Shown: positions 33,914-45,500 of the stretch, piece by piece
How positions within the stretch are numbered: position 1 is the first letter of the stretch
Layout of the letters: every line of letters begins with the position of its first letter
Origin: Delphinus delphis
Taxonomy: Eukaryota > Chordata > Mammalia > Artiodactyla > Delphinidae
DNA: 64,000 nucleotides
Assembly (NCBI RefSeq): GCF_949987515.2
Contig: NC_082694.2
Location: 45,284,451-45,348,450 of the forward strand
Direction: 5' to 3'
Notes under the pieces: generated by a model
The model's input: the letters and a program-made list of their open reading frames with translations, nothing else
Databases searched by the model: none
What the model was told of the DNA's origin: nothing
Program-made: the position numbers and the translations under genes

Positions 33914-34814
33914 ATGGCAAAAATATATGTCACAGATGAAGGAGCAAGGTAAAAACCTATAAGACCAAACAAATGAAGAGGAAGTAGGCAATCTACCTGA
34001 AAAAGAAACCAGAGTAATGATAGTAAAGATGATCCAGAATCTCGGAAATAGAATGGAGGCACGGATTGAGAAAATACAAGAAATGTTTAACAAAGATCTA
34101 GAAGTACTAAAGAACAAACAAACAGAGATGAACAGCACAATAACTGAAACGAAAAATACACTAGAAGGAATCAATAACAGAATAACTGAGGCAGAAGAAC
34201 GAATAAGTGAGCTGGAAGACAAAATGGTAAAAAAAGAGCCGAGGAGCAGAATAAAGAATAAAGAATGAAAAGAATTGAAGACAATCTCAGAGACCTCTGG
34301 AACAACACTAAATGCACCACCATTCGAATTATAGGGGTCCCAGAACAAGAAGAGAAAAAGAAAGGGTCTGAGAAAATATGTGAAGAGATTATAGTGGAAA
34401 ACTACACTAACGTGGGAAAGTAAATAGCCACCAAAGTCCAGGAAGCACAGAGAGTTCCATACATGATAAACCCTAGGAAAAACACACCAAGACACATATT
34501 AATCAAACTAGTAAAAATTAAATTCAAAGAAAAAATATTAAAAGCAGCAAGGGAAAAACAAAAAATAACATACAAAGGAATCCCCATAAGGTTATCAGCT
34601 GATTTTTCAGTGGAAACTCTGCAGGCCAGAAGGGGGTGGCAGGATATACTTAAAGTGATGAAAGAGAAAAAGGTACAAACAAGATTACTCTATGCAGCAA
34701 GCATCTAATTCAGATTCAATGGAGAAGTCAAAAGCTTTTCAGACAAGCAAAAGCTAAGAGAATTCAGCACCACCAAACCAGCTCTACAACAAATGCTAAA
34801 GAAACTTCTCTAAG
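33914..34814 (+). pseudogene. LINE-1 ORF1 pseudogene (outer L1)
   Basis: ATG 33914 opens a frame that stops after 12 codons. The coiled-coil block is 34017-34268 (MIVKMIQNLGNRMEARIEK...ITEAEERISELEDKM). The RRM-like block is shifted (around 34290-34400), and the C-terminal block is 34463-34708 (PIRLSADFSVETLQARRGW). ORF1p is the trimeric RNA-binding chaperone of L1; this copy is in at least four frames. Confidence 0.85.
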
Positions 34815-37800
34815 CAGGAAACACAAGAGAAGAAAAAGATCCACAAAAACAAACCCAAAACAATTAAGAAAATGGTAATAGGACAAACAAACAAACAAAA
34901 AAATGAATAACATATCAATATGTTAATATCATATTAACATATTGATAATAACCTTGAATGTAAATGGATTAAATGCCCCAACCAAAAGACACAGACTGGC
35001 TGAATGGATACAAAAAAAAGAGCCATATATATGATATCTACAAGAGACCCACTTCAGACCTAGGGACACATACAGACTGAAAGTGAAGGGATGGAAAAAG
35101 ATATTCCATACAAATGGAAGTCAAAAGAAAGCTGGGGTAGCAATATTTGTATCAGTCTTTATCAAAATAAAGACTGTTACAAGAGATAAGGAGGGACACT
35201 ACATAATGATCAAAGAATCAATCCAAGAAGAAGATATAACAATTATAAATATTTATGCACCCAACATAGGAGCACCTCAATATATAAGGCAAATGCTAAC
35301 AACTGTGAAAGGAGAAATCGACAGTAACACAATAATAGTAGGGGACTTTAACACCCCACTCATACCAATGGACAGATCATCCAAACAGAAAATAAATAAG
35401 GAAACACAAGCTTTAAATGACACAATAGACCAGATAAATCTAATTGATATTTATAGAACATTCCACCCAAAAGTGGCAGAATACACTTTCTTCTCAAGTG
35501 TATATGGAACATTCTCCAGGACAGATCACATCTTGGGTCACAAATCAAGCCTTCAAAAATTTAGGAAAAATGAAATTTTATCAAGCATCTTTTCTGACCA
35601 CAACGCTATGAGATTGGATATCAGTTACAGGAAAAACACTGTGAAAAACACAAATACATGGAGGTTAAAAAATGTGCTACTAAATAACCAAGAGATCACT
35701 GAAGAAATCAAAGAAGAAATAAAAAAATACATAGAAACAAATGACAATGAAAACACGATGACCCAAAACCTATGGGATGCAGCAAAAGCAGTTCTAAGAG
35801 GGAAGTTTATAGCAATACAATCTCACCTCAAGAAACAAGAAAAATCTCAAATAAACAATCTAACCCTACACTTAAAACAACTAGAGAAAGAAGAACAAAG
35901 AAAACACAAAGTTAGTAGAAGGAAAGAAATCATAAAGATCAGAGCAGAAATAAATGAAATAGAAACAAAGAAAACAATAGCAAAGATCAATAAAACTAAA
36001 AGCTGGTTCTTTGAGAAGATAAACAAAATTGATAACCCTTAGCCAGACTCATCAAGAAAAAAAGGGAGAAGCCGCAAACCAATAAAATTAGAAATGAGAA
36101 ATTACAACTGACGCTGCAGAAATACAAAAGATTATAAGAGACTACTACAAAGAAGTATATGCCAATAAAATGGACAACCACGAAGAAATGGACAAATTCT
36201 TGGAAAGGTACAATTTTCCAAGACTGAACCAGGAAGAATTAGAAAAGACAAACAGACCTATCCCAAGTAATGAAATTGAAACCATAATCTAAAATCTTCC
36301 AACAAACAAAAGTCCAGGACCAGATGGCTTCACAAGCGAATTCTATCAAACATGTAGAGAAAAGCTAACACCCATCCTTCTCAAGCTCTTCCAAAACGTT
36401 GCAGAGAGAGAAACAGTCCCAAGTTCGTCCTATGAAGTCACTATCACCCTGACACCAAAACCAGGAAAAGATATCATGAAAAAGGAAAATTATAGACCAA
36501 TAACACTGATGAACATAGATGCAAAAATCCTCAACAAAATACTAGCAAACAGAATCCAACAGCACATTAAAAGGATCATACATCATGATCAAGTGGGATT
36601 TATCCCAGGGATGCAAGGATTCTTCAATATACGCAAAGCAGTCAATGTGATACACCACATTAACAAATTAAGGAATAAAAACCATATGATCATCTCAATA
36701 GATGCAGAAAATACTTTTGACAAAACTCAACACCCATTTATGATAAAAACTCTCCAGAAAATGGGCATAGAGGGAACCTACCTCAACATAATAAAGGCCA
36801 TATATGACAAACCCACAGCAAGCATCATACTCAATGGTGAAAAACTGAAAGCATTTCCACTAAGCTCAGGAAAAATACAAGGACGTCCACTCTCACCTCT
36901 TTTATTCAACATAGTTTTGGAAGTCCTAGCCACAGCAATCAGAAAAGAAACAGAAATAAAAGGAATACATATTGGAAAACAAGAAGTAAAACTGTTTGCC
37001 AATGACATGATACTATACATAGAAAATCCTAAACATGCCACCAGAAAACTACTAGAACTAATCAATGAATTTGCTAAGGTTGCAGGATACAAAATTAATG
37101 CACAGAAATCTCTGGCATTCCTATAAACCAACAATAAAAAATCAGAAAGAGAAATTGAAGAAACACTCCCATTTACCCTTGCAACAAAAATAATAAAATA
37201 CCTAGGAATAAACCTGCCTAAGGAGGTGAAAAACTTGTACTCAGAAAACTATAAAATACTGATGAAAGAAATCAAAGATAACATAAACAGATGGAGAAAT
37301 ATACCATGTTCTTGGATTGGAAGAATCAATATTGTGAAAATGACTATACTACCCAAAGCAATCCACAGATTCAATGTAATCCTATCAAACTACCAATGGC
37401 ATTCTTCACAGAATTAGAACAAAAAATTTTACAATTCGTATGGAAACACAAAAGACCCCGAATAGCCATAGCAATCTTGAGAAAGAAAAACGGAGTTGGA
37501 AGAATCAGGATCCCTGACTTCAAGCTATACCACAAAGCCACAGTAATCAAGACACTATGGTACTGGTACAAAAACAGAAATATAGATCAATCAAATATAG
37601 ATCAATGTTTTGTACTGGTACAAAAACAGAAATATAGATAAATGGAACAGGATAGAAAGCCCAGAGATAAACCCATGCACATATGGGCACCTAATTTACA
37701 ACAAAGGAGGCAAGAACATACAATGGAGAAAACACAGCCTCTTCAATAAGTGGTGCTGGGAAAACTGGACAGCTACATGTAAAAGAATGAAATTAGAAAA

Positions 37801-38123
37801 CTACCTAACACCATACACAAAAATAAACTCCAAATGGATTAAAGACCTAAATGTAAGACTGGACACTATAAAACTCTTAGAGGAAAACACTCTTTGACAT
37901 AAACCACAGCAAGATCTTTTTTGACCGACCTCCTAGAGTAACAGAAATAAAAACAAAAATAAACAAATGGGACTTAATTAAACTTAAAAGCTTTTGCACA
38001 GCAAAGGAAACTGTGAACAAGATGAAAAGACAACCCTCAGAATGGGATAATATATTTGCAAATGAAACAACAGACAAAGGATTAATCTCCAAAATATACA
38101 AACAGCTCATGGAGCTCAATATC

Positions 38124-38434
38124 AAAAAAACAAACAACCGGGCTTCCCTGGTGGCGCAGTGGTTGAGAATCTGCCTGCCAATGCAGGGAACACGGGTTCG
38201 GGCCCTGGTCTGGGAGGATCCCACATGCCGCGGAGCAACTAGGCCCGTGAGCTACAACTACTGAGCCTGCGCGTCTGGAGCTTGTGCTCCGCAACAAGAG
38301 AGGCCGTGACAGTGAGAGGCCCGCGCACCGCGATGAAGAGTGCCCCCGCTTGCCACAATTAGAGAAAACCCTCGCACAGAAACGAAGACCCAACACAGCC
38401 ATAAATAAATATTTTTTTTTAAAAAAACAACAAC
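38124..38434 (+). mobile_element. CHR SINE (intermediate type) in outer L1 ORF2
   Basis: The body is about 38140-38420: 'gggcttccctggtggcgcagtgg', B box 'gggttcgggccctgg', then both the 'gcgcgtctggagcttgtgctccgc' body of the CHR-2 type and the '3' ...cccccgcttgccac...' end of the CHR-1 type. Flanks 'aaaaaaacaaacaacc' (38124-38139) and 'aaaaaaacaacaacc' (38421-38435) form a near-perfect duplication. Confidence 0.9.
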
Positions 38435-38599
38435 CTAGTCAAAAAATGGGCAGAAGACCTAAATAGACATTTCTCCAAAGAAGATATACAGAGTGCCAAC
38501 AAACACATGAAAGGATGCTCAACATCACTAATCATTAGAGAAATGCAAATCAAAACTACAGTGAGGTATCACCTCACACTGGTCAGAATGGCCATCATC

Positions 38600-38912
38600 A
38601 AAAAATCTACAGGGCTTCTCTGGTGGCACAGTGGTTGAGAATCTGCCTGCCAATGCAGGGGACATGGGTTCGAGCCCTGGTCTGGGAAGATCCCACATGC
38701 CACGGAGCAACTGGGCCCGTGAGCCACAACTACTGAGCCTGCACATCTGGAGCCTGTGCTCCACAACAAGAGAGGCCATGACAGTGAGAGGCCCAAGCAC
38801 CGCAATGAAGAGTGGCCCCCACTCACCGCAACTAGAGAAAGCCCTCACACAGAAACAAAGACCCAACACAGCCAAAAATAAATAAATAAAAATAAATTTT
38901 AAAAAATCTACA
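38600..38912 (+). mobile_element. CHR SINE (intermediate type) in outer L1, 12-bp duplications
   Basis: The body is 38612-38900: 'gggcttctctggtggcacagtgg', B box 'gggttcgagccctgg'. It has the same mixed body as the SINE at 38140, so the two are probably of one subfamily. 'aaaaaatctaca' is perfect at 38600-38611 and 38901-38912. Confidence 0.92.
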
Positions 38913-39221
38913 AACAATAAATGCTGGAGAGGGTATGGAGAAAAGGGAACCCTCCTGCACTGTTGGTGGGAATGTAAATTGACACCACTATGGAAAACAG
39001 TATGGAGGTTCCTTAAAAAACTAAAAATAGAACTAGCATATGACCTAGCAATCCCACTACGGGACATATACCCTGAGAAAACCATAATTCAAAAAAGTCA
39101 TGTACCACAGTGTGCATTGCAGCACTATTTACAATAGCCAGGACATGGAACCAACCTAAATGTCAATTGACAGATGAATAGATCAAGAAGATTAAAGAAA
39201 GAAGAAGAAGGGGGTGCTGGG

Positions 39222-39230
39222 AAGATGGCG
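39222..39230 (+). promoter_or_regulatory. YY1-type site near the L1 5' end
   Basis: 'aagatggcg' sits about 11 bases from the apparent start of the element, the same kind of motif and position as the YY1 site that sets the transcription start in primate L1. Function here is by analogy. The outer L1 has the decayed form 'aagatgcca'. Confidence 0.6.
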
Positions 39231-39830
39231 GAAGAGTAAGACGCAGAGATCACCTTCCTCCCCACAGATACACCAGAAATACATCTACACGTGGAACAAC
39301 TCCTACAGAACACCTACTGAATGCTGGCAGAAGACCTCAGACCTCCCAAAAGGCAAGAAACTCCCCACAAAGAATAGGGACGGCACCAGCACCAGTGGGA
39401 GGGATCTGTAAAGGAGGAAAGGTTTCCACACACCAGGAAGCCCCTTCACGGGCGGAGACTGCGGGGGCCGGAGGGGGGAGCTTCGGGGCCGCGGAGGAGA
39501 GCCCAGCAACAGGGGTGCGGAGGGCAAGGCGGGGAGATTCCCGCACAGAGGATCAGTGCCGACCGGCACTCACCAGCCCGAGAGGCTTGTCTGCTCACAC
39601 GCCGGGGCAGGCGGGGCTGTGAGCTGCGGCTCGGGCTTCGGTCGGAGCACAGGGAGAGGACTGGGGTTGGCGGCTTGAACACAGCCTGAAGGGGTTAGTG
39701 CACCACGGCTAGCCGGGAGGGAGTCCAGGGAAAAGTCTGGACCTGCCGAAGAGGCAAGAGACTTTTTCTTCCCTCTTTGTTTCCTGGTGCACGAGGAGAG
39801 GGGTTTAAGAGCGCGGCTTACAGGAACTCC

Positions 39831-39915
39831 AGAGACGGGCGCGAGCCGCGGCTAAAAGCATGGACCCCAGAGACGGGCGCAAGCCGCGGCTAAAAGCACA
39901 GACCCCAGAGACGGG
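39831..39915 (+). repeat. 38-bp tandem repeat in L1 5' UTR
   Basis: 'agagacggg' starts at 39831, 39869 and 39907 (period 38), with 'gccgcggctaaaagca' after the first two. About 2.2 copies, very CpG-rich. Confidence 0.9.
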
Positions 39916-40613
39916 TGGGAGATGCTAAGGCTGCTGCTGCCGCCACCAAGGGGCCTGTGTGCGAGCACAGGTCACTATCCACACCCCTCTTCTGGGGAGC
40001 CTGTGCAGCCCGCCACTGCCAGATCCCCGGGATCCAGGGACAACTTCCCCGGGAGAACGCACGGCGGGCCTCAGGCTGGTGCAACGTCACGCTGGCCTCT
40101 GCCGCCGCAGGCCCGCCCCGCACGCCGTGCCCCTCCCTCCCCGCCGGCCTGAGTGCGCCAGAGCCCCCGAATCAGCGGCTCTTTTAACCCCGTCCTGTCT
40201 GAGCAAAAAACAGACGCCCTCCAGCGACCTACACGGAGAGGCGGGGCCAAATCCAAAGCTGAGCCCCTGTGAGCTGTGAGAACAAAGAAGAGAAAGGGAA
40301 ATCTCTCCCAGCAGCCTCAGAAGCAGTGGATTAAAGCTCCACAATCAACTTGACGTACCCTGCATCTCTGGAATACATGAATAGACAACGAATCATCCCA
40401 AATTGAGGAGGTGGACTTTGAGAGCAAGATCTAGGATTTTTTCCCCTTTTCTTCTTTTTGTGAATGTGTATGTGTATGCTTCTGTGTGAGATCTTGTCTG
40501 TATAGCTTTGCTTCCACCATTAGTCCTAGGGTTCTATCCGTCCATTGTTGTTGTTTTTTTTTTAATTTTTTTTCTTAATAATTTTAATTTTAATAACTCT
40601 ATTATACTTTACC

Positions 40614-40614
40614 T

Positions 40615-40678
<64 letters not shown>

Positions 40679-40705
40679 TCCTTCCTTCGTTCCTTCCTTC
40701 CCTCC
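40614..40705 (+). repeat. (TTTC)n microsatellite
   Basis: About 17 near-perfect TTTC units grading into TTCC units, at the end of the first 326-bp unit. A frame through it is low-complexity and not a gene. Confidence 0.95.
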
Positions 40706-40949
40706 TTTAGAAAATGAATCATCCCAAATTGAGGAGGTGGACTTTGAGAGCAAGATTTATGATTTTTTCCCCTTTACCTCTTTTTGTGAGGGTGTATGTG
40801 TATGCTTCTGTGTAAGATTTTGTGTGTATAGCTTTGCTTCCACCATTTGTCCTAAGGTTCTATCCGTCCCTTTTTTTTTCTAAATAATTATTTTTTAATT
40901 CAATAACTTTATTATACTTTATTTTATTTTACGGTATCTTCTGTCTTTT

Positions 40950-40987
40950 TTCCTCCTTCCTTCCTTCCTTCCTTCCTTCCTTCCCTC

Positions 40988-41038
<51 letters not shown>
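40950..41038 (+). repeat. (TTCC)n/(TTTC)n microsatellite
   Basis: TTCC units (to about 40985) followed by about 12 TTTC units, at the end of the second 326-bp unit. The internal order is reversed relative to the first tract. Confidence 0.95.
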
Positions 41039-41040
<2 letters not shown>

Positions 41041-41581
41041 TACTTCTACTAATTCTCTCTACTTTTTCTCCATTTTATTCTCAGCCGTGTGGATGAAAGG
41101 CTCTTGGTGCTCCAGCCAGGAGTCAGGGCTCTGCCTCTGAGGTGGGAGAGCCAACTTCAGGACACTGGGCAACAAGAGACCTCCCAGCTCCACATAATAT
41201 CAAATGGCGAAAATCTCCCAGAGACCTCCATCTTAACACCAGCACCCAGCTTCACTCAACGACCAGCAAGCCACAGTGCTGGACAACCTATGCCAAACAA
41301 CTAGCAAAACAGGAACACAACCCTACCCATTAGCAGAGAGGCTGCCTAAAATCATAGTACATCCTCAGACACCCCAAAACACACCACCAGACGTGGACCT
41401 GCCCACTAGAGAGACAAGATCCAGCCTCATCCACCACAACACAGGCACTAGTCCCCTCCACCAGGAAGCCTACACAACCCACTGAACCAACCTTAGCCAC
41501 TGGAGACAGAATCAAAAACAACGGGAACTACGAACCTGCAGCCTGCACAAAGGAGACCCCAAACACAGTAAGATAAGCAAA

Positions 41582-42474
41582 ATGAGAAGACAGAAAAACA
41601 CACAGCAGATGAGGAGCAAGATAAAAATGCACCAGACCTAACAAATGAAGAAGAAATAGACAGTCTACCTGAAAAAGAATTCAGAATAATGATAGTAAAG
41701 ATGATCCAAAATCTTGGAAATAGAATGGACAAAATGCAAGAAACATTTAACAAGGACCTAGAAGAAATAAAGATGAAACAAACAATGATGAACAACACAA
41801 TAAATGAAATGAAAAATACTCTAGATGGGATCAATAGCAGAATAACTGAGGCAGAAGAACGGATAAGTGACCTGGAAGATAAAATAGTGCAAATAACTAC
41901 TGCAGGGCAGAATAAAGAAAAAAGAATGAAAAGAAATGAGGACAGTCTCAGAGACCTCTGGGACAACATTAAACGCACCAACATTCGAATTATAGGGGTT
42001 CCAGAAGAAGAAGAGGAAAAGAAAGGGACTGAGAAAATTTTTGAAGAGATTAGAGTTGAAAACTTCCCTAATATGGGAAAGGAAATAGTTAATCAAGTCC
42101 AGGAAGCACAGAGAGTCCCATACAGGATAAATCCAAGGAGAAATACGCCAAGACACATATTAATCAAACTGTCAAAAATTAAATACAAAGAAAGCATATT
42201 AAAAGCAGCAAGGGAAAAACAACAAATAACACACAAGGGAATCCCATTAAGGTTAACAGCTGATCTCTCAGCAGAAACTCTGCAAGCCAGAAGGGAGTGG
42301 CAGGACATATTTAAAGTGATGAAGGAGAAAAACCTGCAACCAAGATTACTCTACCCAGCAAGGATCTCATTCAGATTTGATGGAGAAATTAAAACATTTA
42401 CAGACAAGCAAAAGCTAAAAGAATTCAGCATCACCAAACCAGCTTTACAACAAATGCTAAAGGAACTTCTCTAG
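41582..42474 (+). pseudogene. LINE-1 ORF1 (inner), one frameshift near its N-terminus
   Basis: ATG 41582 starts MRRQKNTQQM and then runs out of frame. The two other L1s read 'atgaaggagcaagg' or 'atgaaggaacaagg' here, while this copy has 'atgaggagcaag' (one A missing around 41610-41613). From there the correct frame is open to TAG 42472-42474. The first downstream ATG (41689) would give 261 residues: coiled coil (about 1-75), RRM-like domain from NIRIIGVPEEEE (about 100), and C-terminal domain (PLRLTADLSAETLQARREW; ...PALQQMLKELL). Loss of the first ~36 residues might be tolerated, but that is speculation. Confidence 0.9.
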
Positions 42475-42532
42475 GCAAGAAACACAAGAGACGGAAAAGA
42501 CCTACAATAACGAACCCAAAATAATTTAGAAA

Positions 42533-45500
42533 ATGGGAATAGGAACATACATATCGATAATTACCTTAAATGTAAACGGACTAAATGCTCCCACCAAAAG
42601 ACACAGATTGGCTGAATGGATACAAAAACAAGACCCATATATATGCTGTCTACAAGAGACCCACTTCAGACCTAGAGACACATACAGACTGAAAGTAAAG
42701 GGATGGAAAAAGATATTCCATGCAAATGGAAACCAAAAGAAAGCTGAGGTAGCAATTCTCATATCAGACAAAATAGACTTTAAAATAAAGACTATTAGAA
42801 GAGACAAAGAAGGACACTACATAATGATCAAGGGATCGATCCAAGAAGAAGATATAACAATTGTAAATATTTATGCACCCAACATAGGAGCACCTCAATA
42901 CATAAGGCAAAAACTAACAGCCATAAAAGGGGAAATAAACAGTAACACATTCATAGTAGGGGACTTTAACACCCCACTTTCACCAATGGACAGATCATCC
43001 AAAATGAAAATAAATAAGGAAACACAAGCTTTAAATGATACATTAAACAAGATGGACTTAATTGATACGTGTAGGACACTCCATCCAAAAACAACAGAAT
43101 ACACATTTTTCTCAAGTGCTCATGGAACATTCTCCAGGATAGATCATATCTTGGGTCACAAATCAAGCCTTGGTAAATTTAAGAAAATTGAAATTGTATC
43201 AAGTATCTTTTCCGACCACAACGCCATGACACTAGATATCAATTACAGGAAAAGATCTGTAAAAAATACAAACACATGGAGGCTAAACAATACACTACTT
43301 AATAATGAAGTGATCACTGAAGAAATCAAAGAGGAAATAAAAAAATACCTAGAAACAAATCACAATGGAGACACAACGACCCAAAACCTATGGGATGCAG
43401 CAAAAGCAGTTCTAAGAGGGAAGTTTATAGCAATACAGGCCCACCTTAAGAAGCAGGAAACATCTCGAATAAACAACCTAACCTTGCACCTCAAGCAGTT
43501 AGAGAAAGAAGAACAAAAAAACCCCAAAGGTAGCAGAAGGAAAGAAATCATAAAGTTCAGATCAGAAATAAATGAAAAAGAAATGAAGGAAACGAAAGCA
43601 AAGATCAATAAAACTAAAAGCTGGTTCTTTGAGAAGATAAACAAAATAGATAAACCATTAGCCAGACTCATCAAGAAAAAAAGGAAGAAGACTCAAATCA
43701 ATAGAATTAGAAATGAAAAAGGAGAAGTAACAACTGACACTGAAGAAATACAAAAGATCATGAGAGATTACTACAAGCCACTCTATGCCAATAAAATGGA
43801 CAACCTGGAAGAAGTGGACAAATTCTTAGAAATGTACAACCTGCCAAGACTGAATCAGGAAGAAATAGAAAATATGAACAGACCAATCACAAGCACTGAA
43901 ATTGAAACTGTGATTAAAAATCTTCCAACAAACAAAAGCCCAGGACCAGATGGCTTCACAGGCGAATTCTATCAAACATTTAGAGAAGAGCTAACACCTA
44001 TCCTTCTCAAACTCTTCCAAAATATAGCAGAGGGAGGAACACTCCCAAATTCCTTCTATGAAGTCACCATCACCTTGATACCAAAACCAGACAAGGATGT
44101 CACAAAGAAAGAAAACTACAGGCCAATATCACTGATGAACATAGATGCAAAAATCCTCAACAAAATACTAGCAAACAGAATCGAACAGCACATTAAAAGG
44201 ATCATACACCATGATCAAGTGGGGTTTATTCCAGGAATGCAAGGATTCTTCAATATACACAAATCTATCAATGTGATAAACTATATTAACAAATTGAAGG
44301 AGAAAAACCATATGATCATCTCAATAGACGCAGAGAAAGCTTTTGACAAAATTCAACACCCATTTATGATAAAAACCCTGCAGAAACTAGGCATAGAGGG
44401 AACTTTCCTCAACATAATAAAGGCCATATATGACAAGCCCACAGCAAATTTCATCCTCAATGGTGAAAAACTGAAAGCATTTCCACTAAGATCAGGAACA
44501 AGACAAGGTTGCCTACTCTCACCACTCTTATTCAACTTAGTTTTGGAAGTTTTAGCCACAGCAATCAGAGAAGAAAAGGAAATAAAAGGAATCCAAATCA
44601 GAAAAGAAGAAGTAAAGCTGTCACTGTTTGCAGATGACATGATACTATACATAGAGAATCCTAAAGATGCTACCAGAAAACTACTAGAGCTAATCAATGA
44701 ATTTGGTAAAGTAGCAGGATACAAAATTAATGCACAGAAATCTCTGGCATTCCTATATACTCATGATGAAAAATCTGAAAGTGAAATCAAGAAAATACTC
44801 CCATTTACCATTGCAACACAAAGAATAAAATATCTAGGAATAGACCTGCCTAAGGAGACAAAAGACCTGTATGCAGAAAATTATAAGACATTGATGAAAG
44901 AAATTAAAGATGATACAAATAGATGGAGAGATATACCATGTTCTTGGATTGGAAGAATCAACATTGTGAAAATGACTCTACTATCCAAAGCAATCTATAG
45001 ATTCAATGCAATCCCTATCAAACTACCACTGGCATTTTTCACAGAACTAGAACAAAAAATTTCACAATTTGTATGGAAACACAAAAGACCCCAAATAGCC
45101 AAAGCAATCTTGAGAACGAAAAACGGAGCTGGAGGAATCAGGCTCCCTGACTTCAGACTATACTACAAAGCTACAGTAATCAAGACAGTATGGTACTGGC
45201 ACAAAAACAGAAAGATAGATCAATGGTACAGGATACAAAGCCCAGAGATAAACCCACGCACATATGGACACCTTATCTTTGATAAAGGTTGCAGGAATGT
45301 ACAGTGGAGAAAGGACAGCCTCTTCAATAAGTGGGGCTGGGAAAACTGCCAGGTACATGTAAAAGTATGAGATTAGATCACTCCCTAATAGCATACACAA
45401 AAATAAGCTCAAAATGGATTAAAGACCTAAATGTAAGGCCAGAAACTATCAAACTCTTAGAGGAAAACATAGGCAGAACACTCTATGACATAAATCACAG

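Larger units (their letters stand above)
34873..39090 (+). pseudogene. LINE-1 ORF2 pseudogene (outer L1)
   Basis: The endonuclease is largely open in 35083-36042 (GDFNTPLIPMDR, GTFSRTDHILGH, SDHNAMR). The N-terminus upstream is shifted and contains an AT duplication near 34905-34945. RT is in 36476-37126, where the catalytic FADD motif reads FAND (first Asp to Asn) and two residues before it are lost. The C-terminus is split by SINEs at 38140 and 38612, and the cysteine-rich region is near 38925-38975. Non-functional. Confidence 0.87.
40390..41040 (+). repeat. 326-bp tandem duplication in L1 5' UTR
   Basis: 'gaatcatcccaaattgagg' begins at 40390-40391 and again at 40716-40717. The copies stay alignable through 'ggtggactttgagagcaag', 'gtatgcttctgtgt' and 'agctttgcttccaccatt' to a T-rich zone, and each ends in a pyrimidine microsatellite. 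The copies differ at several percent of sites. Confidence 0.92.
39211..41581 (+). promoter_or_regulatory. LINE-1 5' UTR (inner), CpG-rich, with internal duplications
   Basis: About 2.4 kb. It opens 'ggggtgctgggaagatggcgg' and holds a CpG-dense block at roughly 39430-40260. A 38-bp tandem repeat lies at 39831-39915, then a 326-bp tandem duplication with pyrimidine microsatellites (40390-41040), then the 3' part that leads into ORF1. L1 5' UTRs act as internal RNA polymerase II promoters; that role here is inferred. A 66-codon frame at 39214-39411 starts inside it, and I have no evidence it is translated. Confidence 0.85.

Noticed and set aside
39214..39411. Small frame at the start of the inner L1 5' UTR as an ORF0-like gene
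   Set aside because: Primate ORF0 is antisense. This frame is sense, has no comparison copy in the window and may be chance.
40508..40753. Frames encoding Phe/Leu/Ser or Lys/Glu/Arg runs
   Set aside because: They are translations of the (TTTC)n microsatellite in the L1 5' UTR.
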